Shown one piece after another: positions 1 through 10,477 of a stretch of DNA of 64,000 nt. Within the stretch, counting starts at the first letter, position 1. Each line of letters begins with the position of its first letter. The stretch is from Pseudomonas sp. B28(2017) (lineage in GTDB: Bacteria; Pseudomonadota; Gammaproteobacteria; Pseudomonadales; Pseudomonadaceae): contig NZ_NEJH01000001.1 of NCBI RefSeq assembly GCF_002113025.1, positions 682,001-746,000 on the forward strand, given 5' to 3'. The notes under the pieces are model-generated. The model searched no databases and was not told the DNA's origin. It was given only the letters and a program-made list of their open reading frames with translations. The translations under genes and the position numbers were made by a program.

Positions 1-980
1 TTGACCGCCACCACCTTGCCGATTTCCACACCGAGGAACTCCACCGGCGCATCAACCTTGAGCCCGCGCAGTGCCTGGTCGAATCGCATGGACAGGTACT
101 GTGGCTTGCCGCTTGGTGGGGCGAGGGCGGTTTGAGGGTCGTCGAACAGCTCGTAGGCATACTCGGCCGCAGCGGGTTTATCGCCAGGGCTGTAGTCGGG
201 GGCGCGGAAAGCAATGCCGCCCACCAGCAAGGACGACAACGATTCGGTCTTGACCGCAAAACCGTTGGCACCGACGTTCACGTCAATCCCGCTGGCGTTC
301 CAGAACCGGGTGTTTTCAGTGACGTACTTGTCGTTGGGGGCATGGATGAACACTTCAATGTTCACCCCCTTGCCGTCCGGGTCCAGCGCGTAGGCCACTA
401 CCTGACCCACCGGGATCTTGCGGTAGTAGACCGGAGAGCCGATATCCAGTGACCCCAAGTCATGGGTGAACAGGGTGAAACGTTTGCCCGGCTCGCCGTA
501 GGTGATGGGTGGCGGGTTTTCCAGCCCCTTGAAGTTTTTAGCCCGACCGTTGGCCTGGCCGATATCGGCACCGATGTAATCGCCCGACAGCAGCGTATCG
601 ATACCGGACACACCGCCAGCACCAATTCGCGGCCGCACGACCCAGAACTGCGAGTCTTCGCGGGTAAAGCTTTCGGCCTGCTTGGCCAGTTTGATGGTGG
701 CGTTGACACTTTTCTGGTCATTGCTCAATTCCACATCGGAGACATGACCGATCACCACATTACGGTATTTGACCTCGGTTTTATTCGCGGTCAGGCCGTC
801 CCCGGTCTTGAACGTGACAACGATGGTCGGGCCTTCCTGCAGCATGCTATGAATCACCAGCGAAATACCCACCAGCACCGCCACGATCGGGACGATCCAG
901 ACCAGCGAAACGCTGAAGCGGCGGGTCTTGATCGGCGCCGGCCCTGGGGCTTGCGGCCCGTCAGTGGCTTGTGACTTCAT
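1..980 (-). CDS. pqiB: PqiB-type MCE-domain intermembrane lipid transport protein (partial)
   Basis: The reading frame begins with MKSQATDGPQAPG and runs off the left edge, so the C-terminal part is missing. A basic cytoplasmic segment is followed by one membrane helix (about residues 24-44, VSLVWIVPIVAVLVG) and then tandem MCE domains, seen as repeated beta motifs such as VKYRNVVIGHVSDVEL and VYYRKIPVGQVVAY. Family knowledge: PqiB forms a periplasm-spanning tube that moves lipids between inner and outer membranes together with PqiA. Its start overlaps the 3' end of the upstream pqiA-like gene by 20 bases, so the genes are translationally coupled. The assignment is firm; whether the true orthologue is PqiB or the paralogue YebT/LetB cannot be settled without the missing end. 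Confidence 0.9.
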   Translation of the reverse strand, partial: MKSQATDGPQAPGPAPIKTRRFSVSLVWIVPIVAVLVGISLVIHSMLQEGPTIVVTFKTGDGLTANKTEVKYRNVVIGHVSDVELSNDQKSVNATIKLAKQAESFTREDSQFWVVRPRIGAGGVSGIDTLLSGDYIGADIGQANGRAKNFKGLENPPPITYGEPGKRFTLFTHDLGSLDIGSPVYYRKIPVGQVVAYALDPDGKGVNIEVFIHAPNDKYVTENTRFWNASGIDVNVGANGFAVKTESLSSLLVGGIAFRAPDYSPGDKPAAAEYAYELFDDPQTALAPPSGKPQYLSMRFDQALRGLKVDAPVEFLGVEIGKVVAV

Positions 981-1617
981 CCGTGACCTCCTCATTTTGT
1001 GGGTTTTCCCGTTCTTTATCCCAGATCATGCGTGGATCGAAACTCATCGCCGACAGCATGGTGAACACCACAACCAGACCAAAAAACAGGATGCCCGGAC
1101 GCGGTTCGATGTCGGCCAGTGCCTGGAATTTCACCAACGAGGCCACCAAAGCGACCACGATCACATCGAGCATCGACCAGTAGCCGATGACCTCGACGAA
1201 CCGGTACAACTTCGACCGCTCCATGCGCGCCCACTCGCTGTCGCGGTGCACGGTGACCAGCAGCAAGGTGATGGCGACGAACTTGACCCCCGGCACCGCG
1301 ATACTGGCAATGAAAATGATCAGGGCAATGTCCCAAGCCCCGGCTTCCCAGAACTCCAGCACGCCGCTCATGATCGTGCTGTCGGAACCGTTGCCGACCA
1401 TTTCGGTGTTCATCACCGGTAGCAAATTGGCGGGAATGTAAAACACCAGGGCCGCGATCATGTAGGCCCAGGTCCGGGTCAGGGCATTGGTTTTGCGTCG
1501 ATGCAAAGGCGCGCCGCAGCGCTCGCATTCGTGAGGTTCGCCAGTCATGTCGCAGGCCAGCCCGCAGCTGTGACACAGGCACAGGTTGAGCTCGTCGGCG
1601 TAAGGAGGCCTGCTCAT
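961..1617 (-). CDS. pqiA: PqiA-family inner membrane protein (second half)
   Basis: The 218-aa protein starts at MSRPPYADELN, where ATGA overlaps the stop of the preceding gene; another ATG lies 12 bases upstream. The N-terminus carries zinc-ribbon cysteine pairs (CHSCG and CERCG), followed by four hydrophobic segments with the PqiA signature YIPANLLPVM. Family knowledge: PqiA is the inner-membrane partner of PqiB in lipid trafficking. In enterobacteria PqiA is one protein with two such halves; here each half has its own gene, and this is the second. It overlaps pqiB by 20 bases, so the three genes form one tightly packed operon. Confidence 0.88.
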   Translation of the reverse strand: MSRPPYADELNLCLCHSCGLACDMTGEPHECERCGAPLHRRKTNALTRTWAYMIAALVFYIPANLLPVMNTEMVGNGSDSTIMSGVLEFWEAGAWDIALIIFIASIAVPGVKFVAITLLLVTVHRDSEWARMERSKLYRFVEVIGYWSMLDVIVVALVASLVKFQALADIEPRPGILFFGLVVVFTMLSAMSFDPRMIWDKERENPQNEEVTDEVTSH

Positions 1618-2210
1618 AAAATGTCCCATAAGTCGCGGATATCGCGCCCGGCGATGCGGATCATCATCAGACTCAGCACAGCCAGGGCAAACAGCCCTAT
1701 GCCGGGCAGCACATCAAGCAGTCCGGCGAGTTTGATAACGGCAACCATGGCCCCCAGCAGGCAGACTTCGAGCATGCTCCAGGGGCGCAAGGCTTCCAGC
1801 CAGCGCATGCAGAACCTGAATCCGGGCGAGCGTTGCCGGGCGAGGGCGAAGCCCAACACCCAGATCAGCAGCAACAACTGGAAGATCGGCGCGATGATCA
1901 TGGCGATCGCCGCCACCATGGCGATGAACGTGATCGGCCCCAGGCTCAGGGCCAGCACCGAGTCCCACAAAGTCGCACTGTTTTTCATGCCTTTGAAGCT
2001 GATGCTCATCACCGGATAGAAGTTGGCAAACAGCCATAGCATTAATGCGGTGAAGGTCAACGCAAGACGCTGTTCGACCGTGAGGCCGTTATAGCGTTGA
2101 AGTACGCCGCCGCAGCGCGTACACAGGGTTTTCTGATGTTTGGCGAGCGTTACTTTCTGGTACACGCTGTCGCAGTGCTCGCAGATGATCAGCTGATCAG
2201 TAGTTGCCAT
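1614..2210 (-). CDS. pqiA: PqiA-family inner membrane protein (first half)
   Basis: The 198-aa protein has an N-terminal zinc ribbon (CEHCDSVY and CTRCGG) and four predicted membrane segments with the signature LFANFYPVMSIS, homologous to the second pqiA-like gene next door. Family knowledge: PqiA domains are inner-membrane components of the PqiABC lipid transport system. It is the first gene of the operon in this window; its stop overlaps the next start (ATGA). The upstream 226 bases hold a REPIN and the end of the convergent polyamine oxidase cluster, so the promoter probably lies just upstream of 2210. No unusual residue is visible. Confidence 0.87.
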   Translation of the reverse strand: MATTDQLIICEHCDSVYQKVTLAKHQKTLCTRCGGVLQRYNGLTVEQRLALTFTALMLWLFANFYPVMSISFKGMKNSATLWDSVLALSLGPITFIAMVAAIAMIIAPIFQLLLLIWVLGFALARQRSPGFRFCMRWLEALRPWSMLEVCLLGAMVAVIKLAGLLDVLPGIGLFALAVLSLMMIRIAGRDIRDLWDIL

Positions 2211-2318
2211 GGGCCGAGCTCAACAGAAGGCAGGAAATTCAGAGCACCCCCTCAATATAGAAGTGCCTTGCAATTGAGCAAATCGAAAGTCGAAACAAAG
2301 GGATGTTGCCTAAAGCGT

Positions 2319-2410
2319 TGTGGGAGCGAGCCTGCTCGCCAAAGCGGTGTATCAGGCAGCCCATTCTCTGGCTGTCAGACCGCCTTCGCGAGCAGGCTCG
2401 CTCCCACAGG
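2319..2410. repeat. REPIN (paired inverted REP)
   Basis: Two inverted copies of the REP core GGAGCGAGCCTGCTCGC lie about 50 bases apart and can fold into a long hairpin. It sits between the pqiA start and the stop of the polyamine oxidase gene. Such elements are non-autonomous mobile repeats in P. fluorescens-group genomes and can act as attenuators or mRNA stabilisers. Confidence 0.9.
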
Positions 2411-2437
2411 ATTAAGCTGCCTTTCGCGGGAATTGTT

Positions 2438-4872
<2,435 letters not shown>

Positions 4873-4882
4873 TCAGGCGAGC

Positions 4883-4955
4883 GCCTTCGCAAGCAGGCTC
4901 GCTCCCACATTTGAAATTCATTCCCCTGTGGGAGCGAGCCTGCTCGCGAAGAGGC
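4883..4955. repeat. REPIN, tail-to-tail arrangement
   Basis: Inverted REP cores lie in the reverse order relative to most other pairs here (GCGAGCAGGCTCGCTCCCAC-like first, then GTGGGAGCGAGCC), spaced about 25 bases apart. It lies inside the puuA-potF operon space, where it could change the ratio of the two transcripts by processing or partial termination. Confidence 0.85.
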
Positions 4956-4975
4956 CCTTACGGGCTGCGCAGTTC

Positions 4976-6340
4976 TTAGACGCTAAGCATCAGGAACTCA
5001 CGCTCCCAGGAGCTGATCACCCGTTTGAAGTTTTCGTGCTCGGCGCGCTTGACTGCGACATAGCCCCGTACGAACTTGCTGCCCAGGTAACGGCTGATGG
5101 TGTCGCACTCTTCCATCTGGGTCAGGGCATCCTCGATGGTGATTGGCAGGCGCAGATTGCGCCGCTCATAGGCGCGGCCCTGTACCGCTGCGCTCGGCTC
5201 GATGCGCTCGACCATGCCCAGGTAACCGCACAGCAGGCTGGCGGCAATGGCCAGGTACGGGTTGGCATCGGCACCCGGCAGACGGTTCTCGACACGCATG
5301 GCGTCCGGGCTGGAGGTTGGCACGCGCAGGCCGACGGTGCGGTTTTCTTCGCCCCATTCGACGTTCACCGGCGCCGAGGTATCCGGCAGGAAGCGGCGGA
5401 ACGAGTTGACGTTTGGCGCGAACATCGGCAGCACTTTCGGGATGTACTTCTGCAAGCCACCGATGTGATGCAGGAACAGCTCGCTCATGTTGCCATCGGC
5501 ATCGGCATCGGCAAAGATCGGCTGGCCGGTGGCAATGTCCACCACGCTCTGGTGAATGTGCATGGCGCTGCCAGGCTCATCGCCGACCGGTTTGGCCATG
5601 AAGGTCGCCGCCACGTTGTGCTTGAGCGCCGCTTCACGCATGGTGCGCTTGAACACGGTGATCTGGTCGGCCAGGTCCAGAGCGTTGCCATGACGGAAGT
5701 TGATTTCCATCTGTGCCGGGCCGTCTTCGTGGATCAGCGTGTCGAGGTCCAGACCTTGCAGTTCGCACCAGTCGTAGACGTCTTCGAACAGCGGATCGAA
5801 TTCGTTGGCCGCGTCAATGGAGAACGACTGACGACCGCTTTCTGCGCGGCCCGAACGGCCCATGGGTGCCTTGAGCGGCAAGTCCGGGTCTTCGCAGCGC
5901 TGGGTCAGGTAGAACTCCATTTCCGGCGCGACAATCGGGCGCCAGCCTTTGTCGGTGTACAACTGCAGGACTTTCTTCAGCACGTTGCGCGGCGACAGTG
6001 CGATCGGGTTGCCGAACTTGTCGAAGGTGTCGTGGATCACGATGGCGGTCGGCTCGATGGCCCATGGCACCACATAGACGGCGTCGGCGTCCGGCTTGCA
6101 GACCATGTCGATATCGGCCGGGTCGAGCAGGTCGTAATAGATGTCGTCGTCGACAAAGTCCCCGGTTACCGTTTGCAACAGCACACTTTCCGGCAGGCGC
6201 ATGCCTCGCTCATGCAGGAACTTGTTGGTGGGTGCGATCTTGCCGCGTGCAATGCCGGTCAGGTCGCTGACGACGCACTCGACTTCGGTAATCTTGTGAT
6301 CTTTCAGCCAAGTGAACAGCTGATCGAAAGGGACATTCAT
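4976..6340 (-). CDS. puuA: Gamma-glutamylpolyamine synthetase, glutamine-synthetase family (PuuA/PauA/SpuI-like)
   Basis: The start MNVPFDQLFTWLKDH is chosen for its ribosome site CGAGG seven bases upstream; an in-frame start 16 codons earlier lacks one. The 454-aa product is a type I glutamine-synthetase fold. It shows PEMEFYLT (metal-binding Glu), the Glu-rich segment EDGPAQMEINF, the ATP/metal motif GSAMHIHQSV, and the ENRTVGLRVP and ENRLPGADANPYL motifs near the C-terminus. Family role: ATP-dependent ligation of glutamate to putrescine or another polyamine, the first step of glutamylated polyamine degradation. It is followed by the binding protein and oxidase of the same route and divergent from an AraC regulator, the probable local control. 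Confidence 0.88.
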   Translation of the reverse strand: MNVPFDQLFTWLKDHKITEVECVVSDLTGIARGKIAPTNKFLHERGMRLPESVLLQTVTGDFVDDDIYYDLLDPADIDMVCKPDADAVYVVPWAIEPTAIVIHDTFDKFGNPIALSPRNVLKKVLQLYTDKGWRPIVAPEMEFYLTQRCEDPDLPLKAPMGRSGRAESGRQSFSIDAANEFDPLFEDVYDWCELQGLDLDTLIHEDGPAQMEINFRHGNALDLADQITVFKRTMREAALKHNVAATFMAKPVGDEPGSAMHIHQSVVDIATGQPIFADADADGNMSELFLHHIGGLQKYIPKVLPMFAPNVNSFRRFLPDTSAPVNVEWGEENRTVGLRVPTSSPDAMRVENRLPGADANPYLAIAASLLCGYLGMVERIEPSAAVQGRAYERRNLRLPITIEDALTQMEECDTISRYLGSKFVRGYVAVKRAEHENFKRVISSWEREFLMLSV

Positions 6341-6472
6341 AAAGACCTCGTTGTTGGTTTCATTAACGCCAGGAGAGGCCGGTTTCATCCGCCGGACACT
6401 TCCCCTGTAGCGCGTTGACGTCTATCTTGGGCGAGCCTTGCAGTTCCATCTATCCACTTTAAGCAGCACAAA

Positions 6473-6491
6473 ACGCACCAAAAGAGTGCGT
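6473..6491. promoter_or_regulatory. Candidate operator in the puuA/AraC divergent region
   Basis: A short inverted repeat, ACGCA-N9-TGCGT, lies 11 bases upstream of the AraC-family start and in the 161-bp divergent region with puuA. It could be an autoregulatory site. Only five-base arms are seen, so this is tentative. Confidence 0.25.
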
Positions 6492-6501
6492 AGGGTCTCT
6501 T

Positions 6502-7434
6502 ATGACGACGTGCAATTCACTCCAGGTTCAAGCGTTCAATACCGCCGATATCGCCGAGCAAATCCGCGCCACACCGGGCTGGGTCCAGCATTACCAACAG
6601 ATGTCGCCGGGGCATTTCGCAGGTCTGGTGCGCTACCTGGATCTACAGGGTGTGGAGATTTACGAAGAACACATGAACACCCGGGTCGAGCAGAATTTCA
6701 GCGCGCCCCAGGGGTCGCTGTCGTTCTGCTTCGATCGCGGCGACAACGCGCTGTATGTGTTGAATGGCGAAAGCCGCAACATCTGGATTACCCCGGAGAA
6801 CTACCAGGAAATCGCCGTGGTGTTCGGTCCGGAGTTTGTAAAGCGCCATAGCCTCGACATCGCCCGGCTCGAAGGGCTGTTCATGGCACCGCTCAACTCT
6901 CAGCAGAATGCGCTGTTCTGCCGTTGGCTCAGCGGGACCTTGACGCGGCTGTCGCAGACCTTCGACCCGCCTAGCCGTGAAGCGCTGACCCAACAGCTGC
7001 TGGAAGACTGTCTGTTCATTCTCGACAACGCGTGTGTCGGCCTCGACCAGGGCGCATTGCAGCGCCGAGCGGGAGAGCGGGCGATCATGAAGCGGGTAGG
7101 GGAATGGGCGGCGGACACCCCGGAAGAACACCTCAACCTGCTGGAGCTTTCCCAGGTTGCCGGGGTTTCACTGCGCCAGTTGCAGCATGCGTTCAAGACC
7201 TACACCGGCATGGCGCCGACCCAATGGCTGCGCTTGCGCCGACTCAACAGCGCCCGTCGCGAACTGCTGAGCCGCACGCCCACGCAGACCACCGTGGCCG
7301 AAGTGGCCATGCATTGGTCGTTCTGGCACCTGGGGCGGTTTTCCAGCAGCTATCGGGCGCTGTTCAAGGAATTGCCGAGCGACACTCTCAAGCGTGGGAG
7401 TGTCGCGCAGCCAGTCGGGCGCGGCCGGCGTTAG
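6502..7434 (+). CDS. AraC-family transcriptional regulator
   Basis: The 310-aa protein has an AraC-type DNA-binding domain at its C-terminus (about residues 210-300), with the helix LLELSQVAGVSLRQLQHAFKTY followed by WHLGRFSSSYRALFKELPS. The N-terminal part is a cupin-like sensor region of the type found in EutR-like regulators (VEIYEEHMNTRVEQNFSAPQGSLSF). It is transcribed away from puuA across a 161-bp shared promoter region, so control of the glutamylpolyamine genes is the natural inference. The stop overlaps by four bases the stop of the convergent XRE-cupin gene. It is related in its C-terminal HTH (HLGRFS motif) to the AraC regulator at 39060-40037. Confidence 0.88.
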   Translation: MTTCNSLQVQAFNTADIAEQIRATPGWVQHYQQMSPGHFAGLVRYLDLQGVEIYEEHMNTRVEQNFSAPQGSLSFCFDRGDNALYVLNGESRNIWITPENYQEIAVVFGPEFVKRHSLDIARLEGLFMAPLNSQQNALFCRWLSGTLTRLSQTFDPPSREALTQQLLEDCLFILDNACVGLDQGALQRRAGERAIMKRVGEWAADTPEEHLNLLELSQVAGVSLRQLQHAFKTYTGMAPTQWLRLRRLNSARRELLSRTPTQTTVAEVAMHWSFWHLGRFSSSYRALFKELPSDTLKRGSVAQPVGRGRR

Positions 7435-8027
7435 AAAGTCGGCGGCGTAATCACCCAGATCACCACCGCGTCCACCTCGCCGGGATTACCGTAGCGGTGA
7501 GGTTCCTGGCTGGAAAAGCTGAAGCTGTCGCCTTCACTGAGCTGGAAATGACGCTCGCCAACCCACAGCTCAAAACTGCCGGACAGCACGTAGCCGGCTT
7601 CTTCACCTTCGTGGCTGTAGCTTTGTTGGCTGTAGGTGCCGGGCGGGAAACGCGAGTGGAGCATTTCCAGTTGGCGGTTGGCTTGCGGCGTCAGTAACTG
7701 GTCGACGATGCCGTCTTCGTAATGCACGTTCAGGCGGCTGTTCTTGCGCACCACGACGCCATCGTCTTCGGGGGCGGTGACCGCTTCACTGGCGAAGAAC
7801 CACTGGATGGTGACACCGAGGCTGCGGGCAATGTTGAACAGCGCCGGGATCGATGGGTAGGCGAGGTTGCGCTCCAGCTGGCTGATGTAGCCGGCAGTGA
7901 GTTCGCTCTGTTGTGCCAGTTCCGCCAAGGTCATGCCCCGGCGTTTGCGCAGGCCGCGAATCCGCGTGCCGAGAAAGTGCGGTTCGGCGTTGCCGGGTGC
8001 GGGCTGTGTGGTGCTGCTGTTGCTCAT
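7431..8027 (-). CDS. XRE-family regulator with C-terminal cupin domain (PuuR-like)
   Basis: The 198-aa protein has an N-terminal helix-turn-helix (about residues 20-76; GMTLAELAQQSELTAGYISQ) and a C-terminal cupin (about 115-190; EGEEAGYVLSGSFELWVG then EGDSFSFSSQEPHRY). This architecture is that of PuuR and of other repressors of amine and amino-acid catabolism. The start MSNSSTTQPAPGN is chosen because the upstream in-frame extension reads through a REPIN. It could regulate the polyamine genes on its left or the flavin oxidoreductase on its right, which is on the same strand upstream of it. The effector is unknown. Confidence 0.85.
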   Translation of the reverse strand: MSNSSTTQPAPGNAEPHFLGTRIRGLRKRRGMTLAELAQQSELTAGYISQLERNLAYPSIPALFNIARSLGVTIQWFFASEAVTAPEDDGVVVRKNSRLNVHYEDGIVDQLLTPQANRQLEMLHSRFPPGTYSQQSYSHEGEEAGYVLSGSFELWVGERHFQLSEGDSFSFSSQEPHRYGNPGEVDAVVIWVITPPTF

Positions 8028-8062
8028 GGTCAAATCCGAACCGGAGGAGTGGCGCAAATCCC

Positions 8063-8164
8063 TGTAGGAGCGAGCCTGCTCGCGATGGTCGCCAACGATA
8101 ACGCTGGAAGCCTGACACCCAGCGGCGTTTTCGAGTCCATCGCGAGCAGAGCTCACTCCTACGG
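8063..8164. repeat. REPIN, TAGGAG variant
   Basis: Two inverted REP cores begin with TAGGAGCGAG instead of GGGAGCGAG and enclose about 60 bases. One arm is degenerate (GAGCAGAGCTCACTCC). It lies between the flavin oxidoreductase stop and the XRE-cupin start. Confidence 0.85.
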
Positions 8165-8204
8165 GGTTGGTGTTAGCCGTTGAAGCCCCGGAGTATAAAC
8201 AGCC

Positions 8205-10166
8205 TTAAAGCTCCCACGCGACTTTCAGGCCTTCATAAATCGCTTCTTCGGCGGTGCGCGGCGCCAGGCAGTCGCCGATGCGGCGAAACTCCACCAGTCC
8301 TTGCAGCTCGGCACCCAGGGTATCCACCGGCTGGTGACCCTGGCACAGCACCAGGGTGTCGATGTTCTCCATCAGCATCGGTTCGCCACTGGCGGTGTGT
8401 TGCAGGTAGACCGTGTTGTCATCGCAGCCATACAGCCGCGCGTACGGCGTGATCGGCACCCCCAGCTTATGCAGCTCGCCGGCCAGTTGATCGCGCACGT
8501 ACAGCGGCAGGTTTTCCCCGCAATGGGTGCCGTTGACCGCCAGTTGCACCTGATGCCCGGCGCGGACCAGGCGCTCGGCGATGCCGGGGCCGATCCAGTC
8601 GCAGCGCCAGTCGACCACCACCACCGAACGACCGAGCTGTACTTCATCGCGCAGCACTTGCCAGGCGTCTACCACCTGTAGCTCACCACCGCGCTCAAAG
8701 GCAGGCCAGTACGGCTCGGCACCGGTAGCGACGATGACCATGTCGGGTTTTTCCTGTTCCACCAGTGCCCGGTTGACCCGTGTGTTGCGCACCACACGCA
8801 CCCCGGCCAGCTCCATTTCCCGCTGCAGGTTGGTGCTGGCACCACCGAATTCGCTGCGCCGTGGCAGCAGTTGTGCGAGCAACACCTGACCGCCCAGTTG
8901 TGAACCGGCTTCGTACAGGGTCACGTCATGTCCGCGCTGGGCAGCGACGGCGGCGGCTTTCATGCCGGCCGGTCCACCGCCGGCGATCATGATCCGCTTG
9001 CGGTTGATCGTTGGTTTACGTTCGCCAAAAATCAGTTCGCGACCGGTTTCCGGGTGCTGGATGCAGGAAATCGGCAAGCCTTTGTGGAAGTGTCCGATGC
9101 ACGCTTGGTTGCAGGCGATACAGGCGCGCACGTCATCGACGCGGCCGGTGTCGGTCTTGTTAGGCATCTGCGGGTCGCAGATCAGTGCGCGGGTCATGCC
9201 GCAGACATCGGCCTGGCCTCGGGCCAGAATCAGTTCGGCTTCCTGGGGCTGGTTGATGCGCCCGGTGACGAACAACGGAATGTTCAGGCTGGCCTTGAAC
9301 GTCCCGGCTTCCCTGGCCAGGTACGCCGCTTCGATCGCCATGGGCGGCACGATATGCACCGCGCCACCCAGGGACGCCGAAGTGCCGGCGACGATGTGCA
9401 CGTAATCGAGTTGTGATTGCAGCGACTGCACGGCGGCCAGGGACTCATCCTCGGTCAGGCCTTCCGGGTCGCGCTCGTCGGCAGAAATGCGCAAACCCAC
9501 GATGAACTGCTCATCGGTTGCCCCGCGCACGGCGGCGATGACTTCGCGCAGGAAACGTAAACGCTGGTCCAGTTCACCGTTGTAGCCATCGGTACGCCGG
9601 TTGACTCGCGGATTGATGAATTGCGCCGGCAGGTAACCGTGGCTGGCGACCACTTCGACGCCATCGATCCCGGCCTGATGCAGGCGCCGGGCGGCAGCGG
9701 CATAACCGGCGACGATCTCGTCGATCATTGCCTGATCCAGCGCGCGGGGCATCACCCGGAAACGTTCGTTGGGCACCGACGAGGCAGAGTAGGCCACTGC
9801 GAGCAAGCCATCGCTGGACTCCATGATCTCCCGTCCCGGATGGAACACCTGGGACAGCACCATGGTGCCGTGGGCATGGCAGGTTTGCGCCAGTTTACGG
9901 TAGCCCTCGATGCACGCATCGTCGGTGGCCATCAGCACGTGGGAGGTGTAGCGCGCACTGTCATGCACGCCGGCCACTTGCAGCACGATCAGCCCGGCAC
10001 CGCCTTCGGCCCGTGCCCGGTGATAGGCGATCAATTGGTCATTGACCAGGTTGTCGGTGGGCATCGACGTGTCGTGACCACTGGACATGATGCGGTTTTT
10101 CAGACGCTTGCCACGGATCTCCAGGGGTTCGAACAGGTGCGCGAAGGCGGGTGTCGAGGACGGCAT
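8205..10166 (-). CDS. Old-yellow-enzyme/trimethylamine-dehydrogenase family flavin, Fe-S oxidoreductase
   Basis: The 653-aa protein starts at MPSSTPAFAHLFEPL, with GGAG about ten bases upstream. Residues 1-340 form an FMN TIM barrel (LFEPLEIRGKRLKNRI at the N-terminus; VNRRTDGYNGELDQRLRFL). Next comes a 4Fe-4S motif with spacing C-x2-C-x3-C-x11-C (CIACNQAC...), then FAD/NAD(P) Rossmann folds (IAGGGPAGMKAAAVAAQRG and a second VVVVDWRCDWIGPG). This is the layout of 2,4-dienoyl-CoA reductase, trimethylamine dehydrogenase and N-demethylases of betaine-like compounds. The substrate is unknown. Divergent from an orphan ABC binding protein and near a class II aldolase, it may belong to catabolism of a methylated amine or an enoate. 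Confidence 0.85.
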   Translation of the reverse strand: MPSSTPAFAHLFEPLEIRGKRLKNRIMSSGHDTSMPTDNLVNDQLIAYHRARAEGGAGLIVLQVAGVHDSARYTSHVLMATDDACIEGYRKLAQTCHAHGTMVLSQVFHPGREIMESSDGLLAVAYSASSVPNERFRVMPRALDQAMIDEIVAGYAAAARRLHQAGIDGVEVVASHGYLPAQFINPRVNRRTDGYNGELDQRLRFLREVIAAVRGATDEQFIVGLRISADERDPEGLTEDESLAAVQSLQSQLDYVHIVAGTSASLGGAVHIVPPMAIEAAYLAREAGTFKASLNIPLFVTGRINQPQEAELILARGQADVCGMTRALICDPQMPNKTDTGRVDDVRACIACNQACIGHFHKGLPISCIQHPETGRELIFGERKPTINRKRIMIAGGGPAGMKAAAVAAQRGHDVTLYEAGSQLGGQVLLAQLLPRRSEFGGASTNLQREMELAGVRVVRNTRVNRALVEQEKPDMVIVATGAEPYWPAFERGGELQVVDAWQVLRDEVQLGRSVVVVDWRCDWIGPGIAERLVRAGHQVQLAVNGTHCGENLPLYVRDQLAGELHKLGVPITPYARLYGCDDNTVYLQHTASGEPMLMENIDTLVLCQGHQPVDTLGAELQGLVEFRRIGDCLAPRTAEEAIYEGLKVAWEL

Positions 10167-10192
10167 GGTGCAGGTACTCCAGGCAGGCTGAA

Positions 10193-10290
10193 CTGTAGGA
10201 GCGAGCTCGCGACGGACGTTAACGATAACGCGTGTTGTCTGGATGAACGCGTCGCCCTCAGGTCCATCGCAAGCAAGCTCGCTCCTACAG
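10193..10290. repeat. REPIN in a divergent promoter region
   Basis: An inverted pair of TAGGAGCGAG-type REP cores lies 26 bases upstream of the flavin oxidoreductase start, inside the 311-bp divergent region with the binding-protein gene. One arm has lost four bases of the core (GAGCGAGCTCGCGA). Confidence 0.85.
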
Positions 10291-10341
10291 AAGCAGCAGG
10301 TTTTCGGCGTTGTTATTATTGGCCTATAGAAATTTACCTTC

Positions 10342-10368
10342 AGTAAAAAATCAACTTGTTTTTTTACT
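10342..10368. promoter_or_regulatory. Candidate operator, AGTAAAAAA/TTTTTTACT palindrome
   Basis: A perfect nine-base inverted repeat, AGTAAAAAA-N9-TTTTTTACT, is preceded by an overlapping TTTAC-N5-GTAAA at 10333-10347. It lies in the divergent region between the flavin oxidoreductase and the binding-protein gene. A site for the nearby XRE-cupin or TetR regulator is a reasonable inference; it could also be part of promoter elements. Confidence 0.45.
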
Positions 10369-10477
10369 TCCCCTTGCAGTAATTTCGCTTCGAGCCTGCT
10401 CCTGGGGCTTACCTCACAACAATAAAAAAGGGCCTGAGCGGAATTTGTCCGCAGGGCACCTGCCAGAGGAACCACTG

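Noticed and set aside
4928..6418. Long open frame on the plus strand opposite puuA
   Set aside because: The minus-strand frame has all the glutamine-synthetase motifs; the opposite frame is a product of high-GC third positions and has no family features.
6421..6445. Possible sigma-54 promoter (GG...GC) upstream of the AraC gene
   Set aside because: Spacing between GG and GC is nine bases rather than ten and the flanking consensus is poor.
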